Below are positions 26,263 to 35,034 of a stretch of DNA of 56,523 nt, piece by piece. Within the stretch, counting starts at the first letter, position 1. Every line of letters starts with the position of its first letter. This stretch comes from Bacteroidota bacterium (GTDB taxonomy: Bacteria; Bacteroidota; Bacteroidia; Bacteroidales; Bacteroidaceae). Location: assembly GCA_023458215.1 (NCBI GenBank), contig JAEXAJ010000109.1, forward strand, positions 1 to 56,523, given 5' to 3'. The translations under genes and the position numbers were made by a program. Below the pieces are notes generated by a model. It saw only the letters and a list, made by a program, of their open reading frames with translations. It had not been told where the DNA came from and searched no databases.

Positions 26263-26997
26263 ATGAAACTTGATTATATATATCATAGCGGTTTCGCGAT
26301 TGAAGCGGACGGCGTGACGGTCATTATCGATTACTATAAAGATTCCTCGGAAGAGGTTTATAATAAAGGCATCGTGCATGACTATCTCTTGGAAAAACCG
26401 GGCGTACTCTATGTACTGTGCTCTCATTTCCACCCCGACCACTTTAACCGCGAAATTCTTTCTTGGAAGACCCGGCGTCCCGATATCCGATATGTTTTCT
26501 CCAAAGATATCCTGAAGCATCGCCGTGCATCGGCAGACGATGCCACATTCATCAACAAAGGTGATATCTATGAAGACGAGAATATTCGTATCGAAGCATT
26601 CGGTTCCACCGACGTGGGTATCTCCTTTCTTATCGACTTGCAAGGCAAACGCATTTTCCACTCCGGCGACCTGAATAACTGGCATTGGAGCGAAGAATCT
26701 ACTCCCGAAGAAATATGTAAAGCCGAAGGTGACTTTCTTGCAGAAGTAAAAACGCTCCAACAAACAGCTCCTACGCTAGACTTGGCCATGTTTCCGGTAG
26801 ATAGCCGTATCGGAAAAGATTACATGCGCGGGGCGGAACAATTCGTAGAACGGATAAAAACCGCTATCTTTGTACCGATGCACTTCAGTGAAGACTATCA
26901 GGGAGGTAACGCTTTCCGGCAATTCGCCGAAAGCAATGGATGCCGCTTTCTGACTATCACCCACCGGGGGCAAAGTTTCAACATTGACAATCAATAA
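26263..26997 (+). CDS. cytoplasmic MBL-fold metallohydrolase
   Basis: 244 aa without a signal peptide. The metal site HFHPDHFNRE is present, then HSGDLNNWHW and MHFSEDY, consistent with a two-metal UlaG-type hydrolase. The N-terminus MKLDYIYHSGFAIE is typical of small bacterial proteins in this branch. Substrate unknown. It is followed after 26 bases by the DUF4468 gene on the same strand. Confidence 0.85.
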   Translation: MKLDYIYHSGFAIEADGVTVIIDYYKDSSEEVYNKGIVHDYLLEKPGVLYVLCSHFHPDHFNREILSWKTRRPDIRYVFSKDILKHRRASADDATFINKGDIYEDENIRIEAFGSTDVGISFLIDLQGKRIFHSGDLNNWHWSEESTPEEICKAEGDFLAEVKTLQQTAPTLDLAMFPVDSRIGKDYMRGAEQFVERIKTAIFVPMHFSEDYQGGNAFRQFAESNGCRFLTITHRGQSFNIDNQ

Positions 26998-27023
26998 TTA
27001 ATCATTTAATAAGGCATACTATT

Positions 27024-28202
27024 ATGAAAAATTTAACACAACTTCTTTTTGTACTTTTCTGTTTCTGCCTGCCTGCTATGCTGCAAGCGCAAAATAAAGA
27101 CAAAGATGATGAGAAAGATGACAGTGAGTACTTAGTCGGCGCCGTGCCCGAGATAGACGGCAAAGTGGTATTTACCAAAGAATTCAGCATCCCCGGAATG
27201 TCGCAGAATGAAATCTTCGACCGTGTCATCAACTGGATGAATGGCCGTCTGAAAAAGAATGAGAACAATAGCCGCGTGGTATTCTCCGACAAAGAAAAAG
27301 GACAGATTGTAGGCACCGGCGACGAATGGATTGTCTTCAGTTCGAGTGCTTTATCACTGGACCGTACCAAAATTCTTTATCAACTCACCGTCACCTGCCA
27401 GCCCGAGAAGTGTACGCTTGAAGTTGAAAAAATACGCTTTAACTACCGCGAAGGAAAAGAGAAATATACCGCTGAAGAATGGATCGTAGACAAGTATGCG
27501 TTAAACAAAGCTCAGGACAAACTTGTACGCGGTCTTGCCAAATGGCGTAGAAAAACTGTGGATTTCGTAGACGATTTAGCCGAAGGAGTAACCGGCGCAC
27601 TTAGTGCAACTACCATCAAAGCTGCCGGAGAAGAGAAAAAAGAAGAAAAGAAAGTAGAAAAAACAGTAGTTGCTTCCGGCCCTATCGTGATTACTCCGAA
27701 ACAACAAGTAACCGTGGAATCTCCAAAGGCTCAGGAAACAGCTCCTACACAACAAGCAGCAGTGGTTATTCCGGCAACTCCAATTACTCCGGCAACTCAG
27801 GTTGAGAAACCCGCAGCAACTTCTGTTCCGGCAACTGCCAGTCAGGCACAAGGATACAAGCAAGTAGCTCCGGCACAACTGTCTGCCGATGTCATCCAAA
27901 CCGGTGCAGGAAAACTAGTAATCGTAATTGGTGAAGAACCGTTCAATATGACTATGATGACTGCTAATTCAGGTGGTTCGCTTGGTAAAGTCAGCGGAAA
28001 ACCGGTAATATTCAGCATCTTATCGCCCGATCAGCCGTATGAACAAATAGAGAAAGCAGAAAAATATACCATTCGCTTCTATCCTACCGGTCAGACTGAG
28101 CCTTCTGTTATTCTGGAGTGCAAAAAGCTCCCTTCACCTGCCGCTATGGAAGGTATGCCGCGTACTTATGTAGGAGAAATCCTGAAAGCAATGGTAAAAT
28201 AA
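27024..28202 (+). CDS. DUF4468 secreted protein with a Pro/Ala/Thr-rich linker
   Basis: 392 aa. Signal peptide MKNLTQLLFVLFCFCLPAMLQA; a DUF4468 domain at about residues 40-170 (VVFTKEFSIPGMSQNEIFDRV, WIVFSSSALSLDRTKILYQL); a Lys- then Pro/Ala/Thr/Gln-rich low-complexity linker (about 200-285); and a C-terminal beta domain (about 290-392). DUF4468 has a TBP-like fold and no known activity. It probably acts in the periplasm or at the outer membrane. The next three genes follow closely and may be co-transcribed. Confidence 0.8.
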   Translation: MKNLTQLLFVLFCFCLPAMLQAQNKDKDDEKDDSEYLVGAVPEIDGKVVFTKEFSIPGMSQNEIFDRVINWMNGRLKKNENNSRVVFSDKEKGQIVGTGDEWIVFSSSALSLDRTKILYQLTVTCQPEKCTLEVEKIRFNYREGKEKYTAEEWIVDKYALNKAQDKLVRGLAKWRRKTVDFVDDLAEGVTGALSATTIKAAGEEKKEEKKVEKTVVASGPIVITPKQQVTVESPKAQETAPTQQAAVVIPATPITPATQVEKPAATSVPATASQAQGYKQVAPAQLSADVIQTGAGKLVIVIGEEPFNMTMMTANSGGSLGKVSGKPVIFSILSPDQPYEQIEKAEKYTIRFYPTGQTEPSVILECKKLPSPAAMEGMPRTYVGEILKAMVK

Positions 28203-28229
28203 AAAAGTATAAACTAAACAATTAACAAA

Positions 28230-28607
28230 GTGGAAGTAAAAAGTAAATTCGATCATTTTAATATTAATGTCACCAACTTGGAACGTAGCATCGCATTCTA
28301 CGAAAAAGCATTGGGACTGAAAGAACACCATCGAAAAGAGTCGTCCGACGGCTCTTTCACCTTGGTATATCTTACGGATGGAAGTACCGGTTTCTTATTG
28401 GAACTGACTTGTTTAAGAGATCATACCCAAGCTTACGAATTGGGAGAAAATGAAAGCCACCTCTGCTTCCGTGTAGCCGGTGACTATGATGCCATACGCG
28501 AGTATCACAAAGAAAATGGCTGGGTATGTTTTGAGAATAAGGCCATGGGGCTGTACTTCATCAATGATCCGGATGATTATTGGATTGAAGTTCTCCCGGT
28601 AAAATAA
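28230..28607 (+). CDS. VOC-family (glyoxalase I-like) metalloenzyme
   Basis: 125 aa, one VOC domain pair. The four metal ligands of glyoxalase I are in the expected places: H9 (FDHFNI), E58 (LLELTC), H77 (ESHLCF) and E120 (DYWIEVLP). It may detoxify methylglyoxal or act on a related substrate. The start codon is GTG at 28230; no ATG is available before H9. It lies 27 bases after the DUF4468 gene. Confidence 0.88.
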   Translation: MEVKSKFDHFNINVTNLERSIAFYEKALGLKEHHRKESSDGSFTLVYLTDGSTGFLLELTCLRDHTQAYELGENESHLCFRVAGDYDAIREYHKENGWVCFENKAMGLYFINDPDDYWIEVLPVK

Positions 28608-28626
28608 CAACTATCAACTGAATAGA

Positions 28627-28812
28627 ATGAGTATAGAAGAAGCTATAATGGGCGGCATTGTTTTCAAAGGCAAAAAAGACAAGCCTAAAGAAGAAAACAA
28701 AGTGAAGACCAAAGCCAAAAAGAAAACTTACATCACCGGACAACATGGCTCCGGTGCAGCTAAAATGAAGGCGGAGATTCGTCGGAAACGTGCCAACAGA
28801 CATAAGAAGTAA
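28627..28812 (+). CDS. small lysine-rich protein of unknown function
   Basis: 61 aa. The first 15 residues are mildly hydrophobic (MSIEEAIMGGIVF); the rest is extremely basic, with KGKKDKPKEENKVKTKAKKK and a C-terminal EIRRKRANRHKK, and a GQHGSGAAK segment between. I do not recognise it. The charge suggests nucleic-acid or ribosome binding. Its stop overlaps the start of the methyltransferase gene by one base (TAATG), so the two are probably translated together. Good reading frame and operon position support a real gene. Confidence 0.7.
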   Translation: MSIEEAIMGGIVFKGKKDKPKEENKVKTKAKKKTYITGQHGSGAAKMKAEIRRKRANRHKK

Positions 28813-29546
28813 TGATAAGTACCAATTTATTGTCTGCTGACAAAGATCCCATGGGAGCTGCTATAGCCGATTACTTCGAGCATCATAGAGCCGACCGTCT
28901 ACGGGTTTTCTCTTCACAGTTTGATGAAGACGAAATTCCTGTCAAAGAGTTATTCCGTGCAGAGAAGCAAATGCCACTATTGGAACGTACAGCGCTCAGC
29001 ATGGCAACAGGTAGGATACTGGATGTCGGAGCCGGAAGCGGTTGTCATAGTCTTGCTCTTCAAGAGGCTGGTAAGGAGGTACATGCTATTGATATCTCTC
29101 CGCTCTCTATCGAAGTAATGAAACGTCGTGGAGTACAAAACGTTGCTCAAATCAATCTCTTTGATGAACGGTTTTGCGAATCCTTCGACACCATTTTAAT
29201 GCTAATGAACGGCTCCGGTATTATTGGTAAATTAGAGAATCTACCCGCTTTCTTCAAGAAAATGAAGCAACTGCTCCGACCGGGTGGATGTGTTCTCATG
29301 GACTCCAGCGATTTAAGCTATCTGTTTGAAGAGGAAGACGGAAGTATCGTTATCGACCTTGCCGGTGATTATTACGGAGAAGTTGATTTCCAGATGCAAT
29401 ATAAAGAAGTAAAAGGAGATTCGTTTGATTGGTTGTATATTGATTTCCAAACTCTGAGCCTCTACGCTACTGAAAATGGTTTCAAAGCGGAACTAGTAAA
29501 AAAAGGTAAGCACTATGACTATCTGGCTAAATTGACCCTTCAATAA
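28812..29546 (+). CDS. class I SAM-dependent methyltransferase
   Basis: 244 aa. Motif I is ILDVGAGSGCHSLAL (SAM glycine loop), followed by VHAIDISPLSIEVMKRRG (acidic loop) and the later motif LMLMNGSGIIG; a final strand pair near LLRPGGCVLMDSS is typical. Substrate unknown. It overlaps the small basic protein gene by one base and ends at a strong terminator. It could modify a small molecule or a product related to its neighbours; nothing in the sequence decides. Confidence 0.88.
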   Translation: MISTNLLSADKDPMGAAIADYFEHHRADRLRVFSSQFDEDEIPVKELFRAEKQMPLLERTALSMATGRILDVGAGSGCHSLALQEAGKEVHAIDISPLSIEVMKRRGVQNVAQINLFDERFCESFDTILMLMNGSGIIGKLENLPAFFKKMKQLLRPGGCVLMDSSDLSYLFEEEDGSIVIDLAGDYYGEVDFQMQYKEVKGDSFDWLYIDFQTLSLYATENGFKAELVKKGKHYDYLAKLTLQ

Positions 29547-29566
29547 AAGAAGATACTGTTTCAAGA

Positions 29567-29607
29567 AAATGCCCCCAAAAGTTTAGATAAAACATTTGGG
29601 GGCATTT
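29567..29607. terminator. bidirectional terminator between methyltransferase and TlpA genes
   Basis: AAATGCCCCCAAA (29567-29579) pairs with TTTGGGGGCATTT (29595-29607), a perfect 13-bp stem with a 15-base loop between convergent genes. Confidence 0.9.
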
Positions 29608-29612
29608 CTAAT

Positions 29613-30143
29613 TTATTTCGCAAGTAGTTGGTCTATCTTCTTCACTAATCCTGCAAACTCTTCAGGATTGTACAAGCGGGTCAGTAATACGATACGTCCT
29701 TCTTTATCGATTAATACATTACGAGTTATACCAGCCTTTCGCAATGCATACTTGGCAAAAATGTCGGCACCGGGATCAAGTCCTAAAGGATAAGTCACCC
29801 CCGTTGATTTGCCAAAAGCTATTACTTTATCCAGCGGTTCGTCACGATCAATACCTATCAACATGAAATCCGGATTAGATTTATGCTTCAACCAAATATC
29901 TTTTTCTATGAAAGGCATTTCTTTGCGACAAACACCACACCAACTTGCCGTAAACTGTAACATCACAACTTTACCGCGAAGTTCTGAAAGAGTGACACTT
30001 TTACCATCAGTCAATTTCACTGTAAAATCAGGAGCCATATCTCCTACTTTCACAATATAGCCTGTATCATCGGCTTCTTGTGCCATACCTGCCATGCTCA
30101 CTAAAGCAAAGAGGCATAAAATCATTACTTTTACTTGTTTCAT
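29613..30143 (-). CDS. TlpA-like periplasmic thioredoxin-fold protein
   Basis: 176 aa. Signal peptide ending VSMAGMAQ, then an AhpC/TSA-TlpA fold with the active site WCGVC in FTASWCGVCRKEMPF. It is a thiol-disulfide oxidoreductase, probably reducing periplasmic disulfides or apocytochrome cysteines. It has its own good promoter (TTG-N19-TACCTTTG). Start ATG 30143. The partner protein is not evident from context. Confidence 0.9.
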   Translation of the reverse strand: MKQVKVMILCLFALVSMAGMAQEADDTGYIVKVGDMAPDFTVKLTDGKSVTLSELRGKVVMLQFTASWCGVCRKEMPFIEKDIWLKHKSNPDFMLIGIDRDEPLDKVIAFGKSTGVTYPLGLDPGADIFAKYALRKAGITRNVLIDKEGRIVLLTRLYNPEEFAGLVKKIDQLLAK

Positions 30144-30201
30144 CTTACTTAATCTATATTATGTGCATAAATAAAGAAAATACCTGGCAGCATTTTCCTC
30201 A

Positions 30202-30231
30202 CAAAGGTAACAATTTCATTTATTCTGTCAA
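30202..30231 (-). promoter_or_regulatory. promoter of the TlpA-like gene
   Basis: Minus strand: TTG (30231-30229), 19 bases, TACCTTTG (30209-30202). Confidence 0.65.
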
Positions 30232-30264
30232 TATGAACTATATGAATTCAATAAGCAAATATTC

Positions 30265-31611
30265 TTAAAAGCTACTTGTTGCACCACCACCGCCACTACG
30301 TCCACCGCCAAAACTGCCTCGCCTACTGCCGCCACCACTACGCCCATGCCCTCCACTACTGCTAGTGCTACTGGTGTTTCGTACTTTACGTGCAATCATT
30401 TGTTTAGCTTGCTTTTTATCGCCACACATCTGACAAACGTAGTCTGCCACTTCTAAACCGTTGTCAGTATAGGTCGGCTCTTTAATTGTAACCCATGGAC
30501 CTACCTGCTTACGAGCAATAGTATGGCACTGATTACACATCTTATATTCACTCGTGACGGCAGAATTGAATCGCAATGTCCATTCGCAAGAATTACACCG
30601 ATAGATACGATGGATGGCAGATTTCAGATGGTTTTCCATTCGTTCGGAAGCTGAAAACAAAGGCTCTGCAAGTTCATTGGGCAATAGTTGTAGAGCTACA
30701 GCTTTGCAAGAATCACAAGTTTTACTCTGCAAAACAACACGCCGGTACTGGCAATATTTATACCACAACGATACTACGACAAGTGCAGGCCAAACAGGAA
30801 AAAAGAGAATGAGGCATCCACATCCAAAAGGTCTATAATGTGTCAAAACATGGATTGCGGCTGATGCAGTGTTGTTTTTAGGACGAGCTCCATTAACCTT
30901 CACAATGCCAACAATGACATTCAACAGTATCAGCACAAAACCAAATATAAGTTGCGGAACCAGCGGTATGTCTGCCCAAAAATCCCGGAACACCTCAACA
31001 ACCTCCTCCCAATAGCTACTCCAAGTATTCTGAGAAGCAGACTCATAATCGCTTCCATAAAGCGTCAACGTTACCGCCTCAACTCCTTGTACCATTCCTT
31101 CATTAAAGTCCCCTTTTTTAAACCATGGCACCATTGCTTTTTGCTGAATACGAAAACATATCGCATCAGGCAGCACTCCTTCTAGGCCATATCCGGTTTC
31201 AAAAGTGACTTTCCTCTGATCAAGCACTAAAAGAATCAGCAAACCGTTATCATCCGCCTTTTTACCTATCCCCCAATGTTCAAAAAGCTTGTGGGCAAAC
31301 TCGGTCGGAGTATCTTCTCCAATAGACGGGAGCGCAACAACAGCGACTTCAATACTCAATGAATCTTCCAGTTGAGACAACATATTGTTCACCTTCTGCA
31401 CAGAGTTTTCATCAAGTATATGGTCTGGATTACAAACCCAATTGAAAGCGCTTTCATTACGAGGGTTAGGGACATCCGCTACACGATAAGTACTCAATAA
31501 TCGTTCAGGCTCTGATGCCGAAACAAAAGGATTACTTCCAATAACATAACAGAAAACAAGAAATAATACTCGAATAGTCAGTCCGTTGCTTTTTTGTGTT
31601 TTATCTTTCAT
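30265..31611 (-). CDS. TPM-domain (YgcG-like) membrane protein with zinc-ribbon-like region and Gly/Ser tail
   Basis: 448 aa. A signal-like helix at about residues 13-33; a TPM domain (about 60-200) with EVAVVALPSIGED and FETGYGLEGVLPD; two membrane helices (about 215-240 and 262-285); a cysteine-rich region with several CXXC pairs (CDSCK, CNSCEW, CNQCH, CQMCG) that looks like zinc ribbons; and a C-terminal Gly/Ser/Arg-rich tail. TPM proteins have been linked to phosphatase activity and photosystem repair in plants, but the bacterial role is unclear. The cysteine clusters between helix and tail are notable. Confidence 0.85.
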   Translation of the reverse strand: MKDKTQKSNGLTIRVLFLVFCYVIGSNPFVSASEPERLLSTYRVADVPNPRNESAFNWVCNPDHILDENSVQKVNNMLSQLEDSLSIEVAVVALPSIGEDTPTEFAHKLFEHWGIGKKADDNGLLILLVLDQRKVTFETGYGLEGVLPDAICFRIQQKAMVPWFKKGDFNEGMVQGVEAVTLTLYGSDYESASQNTWSSYWEEVVEVFRDFWADIPLVPQLIFGFVLILLNVIVGIVKVNGARPKNNTASAAIHVLTHYRPFGCGCLILFFPVWPALVVVSLWYKYCQYRRVVLQSKTCDSCKAVALQLLPNELAEPLFSASERMENHLKSAIHRIYRCNSCEWTLRFNSAVTSEYKMCNQCHTIARKQVGPWVTIKEPTYTDNGLEVADYVCQMCGDKKQAKQMIARKVRNTSSTSSSGGHGRSGGGSRRGSFGGGRSGGGGATSSF

Positions 31612-31666
31612 TTTTATATAATTTACCGGTCATCTTTCTAAATTAAACCTGCACTCATACTATATT

Positions 31667-31685
31667 TATATTTGCAGCAAAGGTA
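31667..31685. promoter_or_regulatory. overlapping divergent -7 boxes of the TPM gene and susC
   Basis: TATATTTG (31667-31674, plus) and TACCTTTG (31685-31678, minus) are only three bases apart. They point to susC and the TPM gene respectively; the predicted start sites overlap. Neither has a strong -33 at the usual spacing. Confidence 0.4.
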
Positions 31686-31800
31686 ACACTTTGAAGATTA
31701 CCAAAAAGATTAATTAGAGAAATAAGATGCTAGAAAGGAATAATTTATATACCTTTACCTTCTAATACTTTAAACAGAGTGAACTCTTAAAATATTTTTT

Positions 31801-34800
31801 ATGAAACAAAGAAAACTACTATCCTTCCTGATAGGATTGATGTCGATTATGTTTCTTTATTCGCCGGCAATTATAGCACAAACCATGTCTATTACAGGTA
31901 AAGTTATCGATAAAAACAATCAAGAACCTATCATTGGCGCCAGCATATTAATTGAGGGAACCAACAATGGTACAATTACTGATACAGAAGGCCGGTTTGA
32001 ACTAAGTAACATTCCAGATACTGCAAATTTAGTTATCTCTTATATAGGATACACCACGCAGGCACACCCCGTTAAAGGTAAAACAAATTTCAATATAGCC
32101 TTAGTCGAGGAATCCGAAGCTTTGGACGAAGTAGTCATTGTAGGCTACGGTGTACAGAAGAAAGTAAACCTGACCGGTTCTGTTTACTCCGTAAAAGGAG
32201 ATGCTTTAGAGCGTCGTCCGGTATCTGATGCCACACAAAGCTTACAAGGTATGGTACCGGGCCTGATAGTTACCAATTCAAGTGCCGGGCGCCCGGGAGC
32301 TACCGGAACACTGACTTTACGCGGACAAGGTAACCTAAACAACAACGCCAATCCTTACATCTTGGTGGATGGTATAGAAATGAACCTTTCAGATGTAAAT
32401 CCGAATGATATTGAAAGTATTTCCGTATTGAAAGATGCTGCCGCTTGTGCCATCTACGGTGCACGCGCTGCCTACGGTGTTATTTTGGTAACCACCAAGA
32501 AAGGTGAAGATGGCAAAATGCGTATCAATTATCAGGGAACTGTGGGATGGAATGCACCTACTATATTGCCGGATATGGTTGATTCTTATGAGTTTGCCAA
32601 GTTCTGGAATGCAGGGTGCACCAATACAGGTACTCCCCGCTTGTATAGTGATGAAAAGATGGCGCTATTGCAACAATATGTGAAAGATCCAAGTAGTATT
32701 GATCCTTGGTTTGAACTTTCGAAAGACGCGAATATGAACCCTGCTTTTGAAAACTCAGAGTTGGGTGTTGGCAATACTAATTATTTCGACCTCCATTATA
32801 AAGACTGGGCGTTCAAGCAAAATCATAACATCAGCTTAAGTGGAGGCGGTAAAAAAGCACAATACTATATTTCAGGAGGCTATTATTCCGAAGATGGTGC
32901 TCTCCGCTATGCAGATATGGATTTCAGCCGTTACAATTTCGCTTCGAATGTTACATCTCAGATCACTAACTGGTTGAAGCTGAAGGTAAATACCAAATTC
33001 ATACATTCTGATAATAATACTCCCTTTGGCGACGGTGGACTCAGCGAAGGTTTCTATCATTCACTGGCACGTTTTCGCCCGACCGTGTCTCCTGTAGACC
33101 CGAACGGTAACTTTACCGAATTAAGTTTGATTCCTTATTTACAGAGTGGCACGTACACCAATACACAACGTGACCGCTTTAACTTTATTACGGGATTAGA
33201 GATACAACCTTTGAAAAACTGGTTCATCTTCTTTAATTATACTCATGAACTGATGAATATAGAATACCAAGCATTGAATACGAGTCCGCTTATCTATGGA
33301 GCAGACGGAGTAAGTACTTCAAAGGGAATACGTGCCGAGTTAGATGTGTATCCCGATGGAAAATTTACCCGTAGTTACGAGCGCACCCGTTATCAATCTA
33401 TCAGTTTATATACAAATTATCTTTTCACGTTAGCAGATAATCATAACTTCACACTAATGGGAGGTTATCAGGAAGAAGATAACTCTTATAGTTATATGAA
33501 AAACTCAACCACCGGACTCTATTCTACTTCGAATCCCAACCTAGGAATGGGAGAAGGTGACAAAACAGTAGTGGACACCCGCAATGGTTGGGCCACCCGC
33601 GGTTTTTTTGGCCGTATCAATTATGACTATGACGGACGCTATCTAGTGGAGTTTAACGGACGCTATGACGGTTCTTCCCGCTTTGCCAAAGACAACCGGT
33701 GGGGATTCTTCCCGTCAGCATCATTAGGATGGAATATTATACGTGAGAAATTCATGATACCAATAACTAATGTCATTTCTAACTTAAAACTTCGTGCCTC
33801 TTATGGTCTGCTTGGCAATCAGGCAGGTGCAGAACTTTATACATTTGCTGCTACAATAAACCTGAACGATCAGGGTTTGGGAAAATATATATTCTCAGAT
33901 GGCCGACACATCTACTCCAAGGCTCCGCGAGTAGTGAATCTGAATACCACTTGGGAAAAGGTAGAAAGCAAAAACATTGGTTTGGACTTTGGCTTCTTTA
34001 ATAATAGGTTGACTGGCTCGTTCGACCTTTTCCAACGTGATACGAAAGATATGCTAGGCCCTGCCGTAGACTTTCCCGACTTCTTTGGTGCGAAAGCTCC
34101 CGATACCAATAATGCCAGCATGCGTAATCGTGGTTGGGAGCTGGTGTTGAACTATCATGGAAGAATTGGAAAAGATATTGAATATAGTATCGGCGGATCA
34201 CTTTCGGATGCAACTGCAGTAGTCACAGCTTATGAAGGTGGCAATACAAACCCCAAGGATAACTGGTATAAAGGTAAAAAAGTCGGCGAAATCTGGGGGT
34301 TCCGTGCCGATGGTCTGATTCAGACCCAGGAAGAAGCTGATGAATATAACAAAACCTACGATCTGACTTTCATCAGTGGCAAAGCTTGGACACCGGGAGA
34401 CGTGAAATACCGCAATCTGGACGGCAACAACAAAATTGATAACGGACTCAATACACTTGAAGATATGGGTGATATGACTGTAATAGGTAATAACACTCCC
34501 CGTTATCAATATACCATCCATGGTTCAATCAACTGGAAAGCTTTGACAATTAGCGCTATGTTCCAAGGCGTGGCTAAGCGCGATTGGAATCCAAACGGAA
34601 CTTACTTCTGGGGAAGTGATTCTTACGCGCAAGTGACTGTTTTCAAAGAACATTTGGATTATTGGAGTGAGACAAACAAGGATGCTTATTACCCGAAGCC
34701 TTATATTCATACACTCAATGGCGTAATACCTTTCGCCAACAAAACGAAGACTACTTGTGACAGATATCTTCAAAACGCAGCATATTGCCGTCTGAAGAAT

Positions 34801-35022
34801 CTGACTATCAGCTATGACCTACCTGCCACATGGCTGAAAAAGGTAGGATTGCAAAAAACACAGGTATATTTTTCGGGTGAGAACTTACTGACATTCACCC
34901 CACTAATAGGCATGTTCGACCCAGAAGCGGTCTTCACAAAGAACTCTTCTACTTGGGATGAAGCTGGTAAGAATTATCCTATGAACAAGGTGATATCTTT
35001 CGGCGTAGTTGTTGACTTATAA
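31801..35022 (+). CDS. SusC/RagA-type TonB-linked outer-membrane transporter
   Basis: 1073 aa. Signal peptide to about residue 26, carboxypeptidase-regulatory-like domain (about 30-105), TonB box region ALDEVVIVGYG, plug domain (RRPVSDATQSLQGMVPGLIV, LRGQGNLNNNANPYILVDGI), then a large barrel ending VISFGVVVDL. It forms the membrane channel of a SusCD complex that imports glycans or peptides with the SusD lid. The SusD gene follows 12 bases later. No glycoside hydrolase, protease or sigma/anti-sigma gene is adjacent, so the substrate is open. Confidence 0.95.
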   Translation: MKQRKLLSFLIGLMSIMFLYSPAIIAQTMSITGKVIDKNNQEPIIGASILIEGTNNGTITDTEGRFELSNIPDTANLVISYIGYTTQAHPVKGKTNFNIALVEESEALDEVVIVGYGVQKKVNLTGSVYSVKGDALERRPVSDATQSLQGMVPGLIVTNSSAGRPGATGTLTLRGQGNLNNNANPYILVDGIEMNLSDVNPNDIESISVLKDAAACAIYGARAAYGVILVTTKKGEDGKMRINYQGTVGWNAPTILPDMVDSYEFAKFWNAGCTNTGTPRLYSDEKMALLQQYVKDPSSIDPWFELSKDANMNPAFENSELGVGNTNYFDLHYKDWAFKQNHNISLSGGGKKAQYYISGGYYSEDGALRYADMDFSRYNFASNVTSQITNWLKLKVNTKFIHSDNNTPFGDGGLSEGFYHSLARFRPTVSPVDPNGNFTELSLIPYLQSGTYTNTQRDRFNFITGLEIQPLKNWFIFFNYTHELMNIEYQALNTSPLIYGADGVSTSKGIRAELDVYPDGKFTRSYERTRYQSISLYTNYLFTLADNHNFTLMGGYQEEDNSYSYMKNSTTGLYSTSNPNLGMGEGDKTVVDTRNGWATRGFFGRINYDYDGRYLVEFNGRYDGSSRFAKDNRWGFFPSASLGWNIIREKFMIPITNVISNLKLRASYGLLGNQAGAELYTFAATINLNDQGLGKYIFSDGRHIYSKAPRVVNLNTTWEKVESKNIGLDFGFFNNRLTGSFDLFQRDTKDMLGPAVDFPDFFGAKAPDTNNASMRNRGWELVLNYHGRIGKDIEYSIGGSLSDATAVVTAYEGGNTNPKDNWYKGKKVGEIWGFRADGLIQTQEEADEYNKTYDLTFISGKAWTPGDVKYRNLDGNNKIDNGLNTLEDMGDMTVIGNNTPRYQYTIHGSINWKALTISAMFQGVAKRDWNPNGTYFWGSDSYAQVTVFKEHLDYWSETNKDAYYPKPYIHTLNGVIPFANKTKTTCDRYLQNAAYCRLKNLTISYDLPATWLKKVGLQKTQVYFSGENLLTFTPLIGMFDPEAVFTKNSSTWDEAGKNYPMNKVISFGVVVDL

Positions 35023-35034
35023 CTAGGTAATCGT

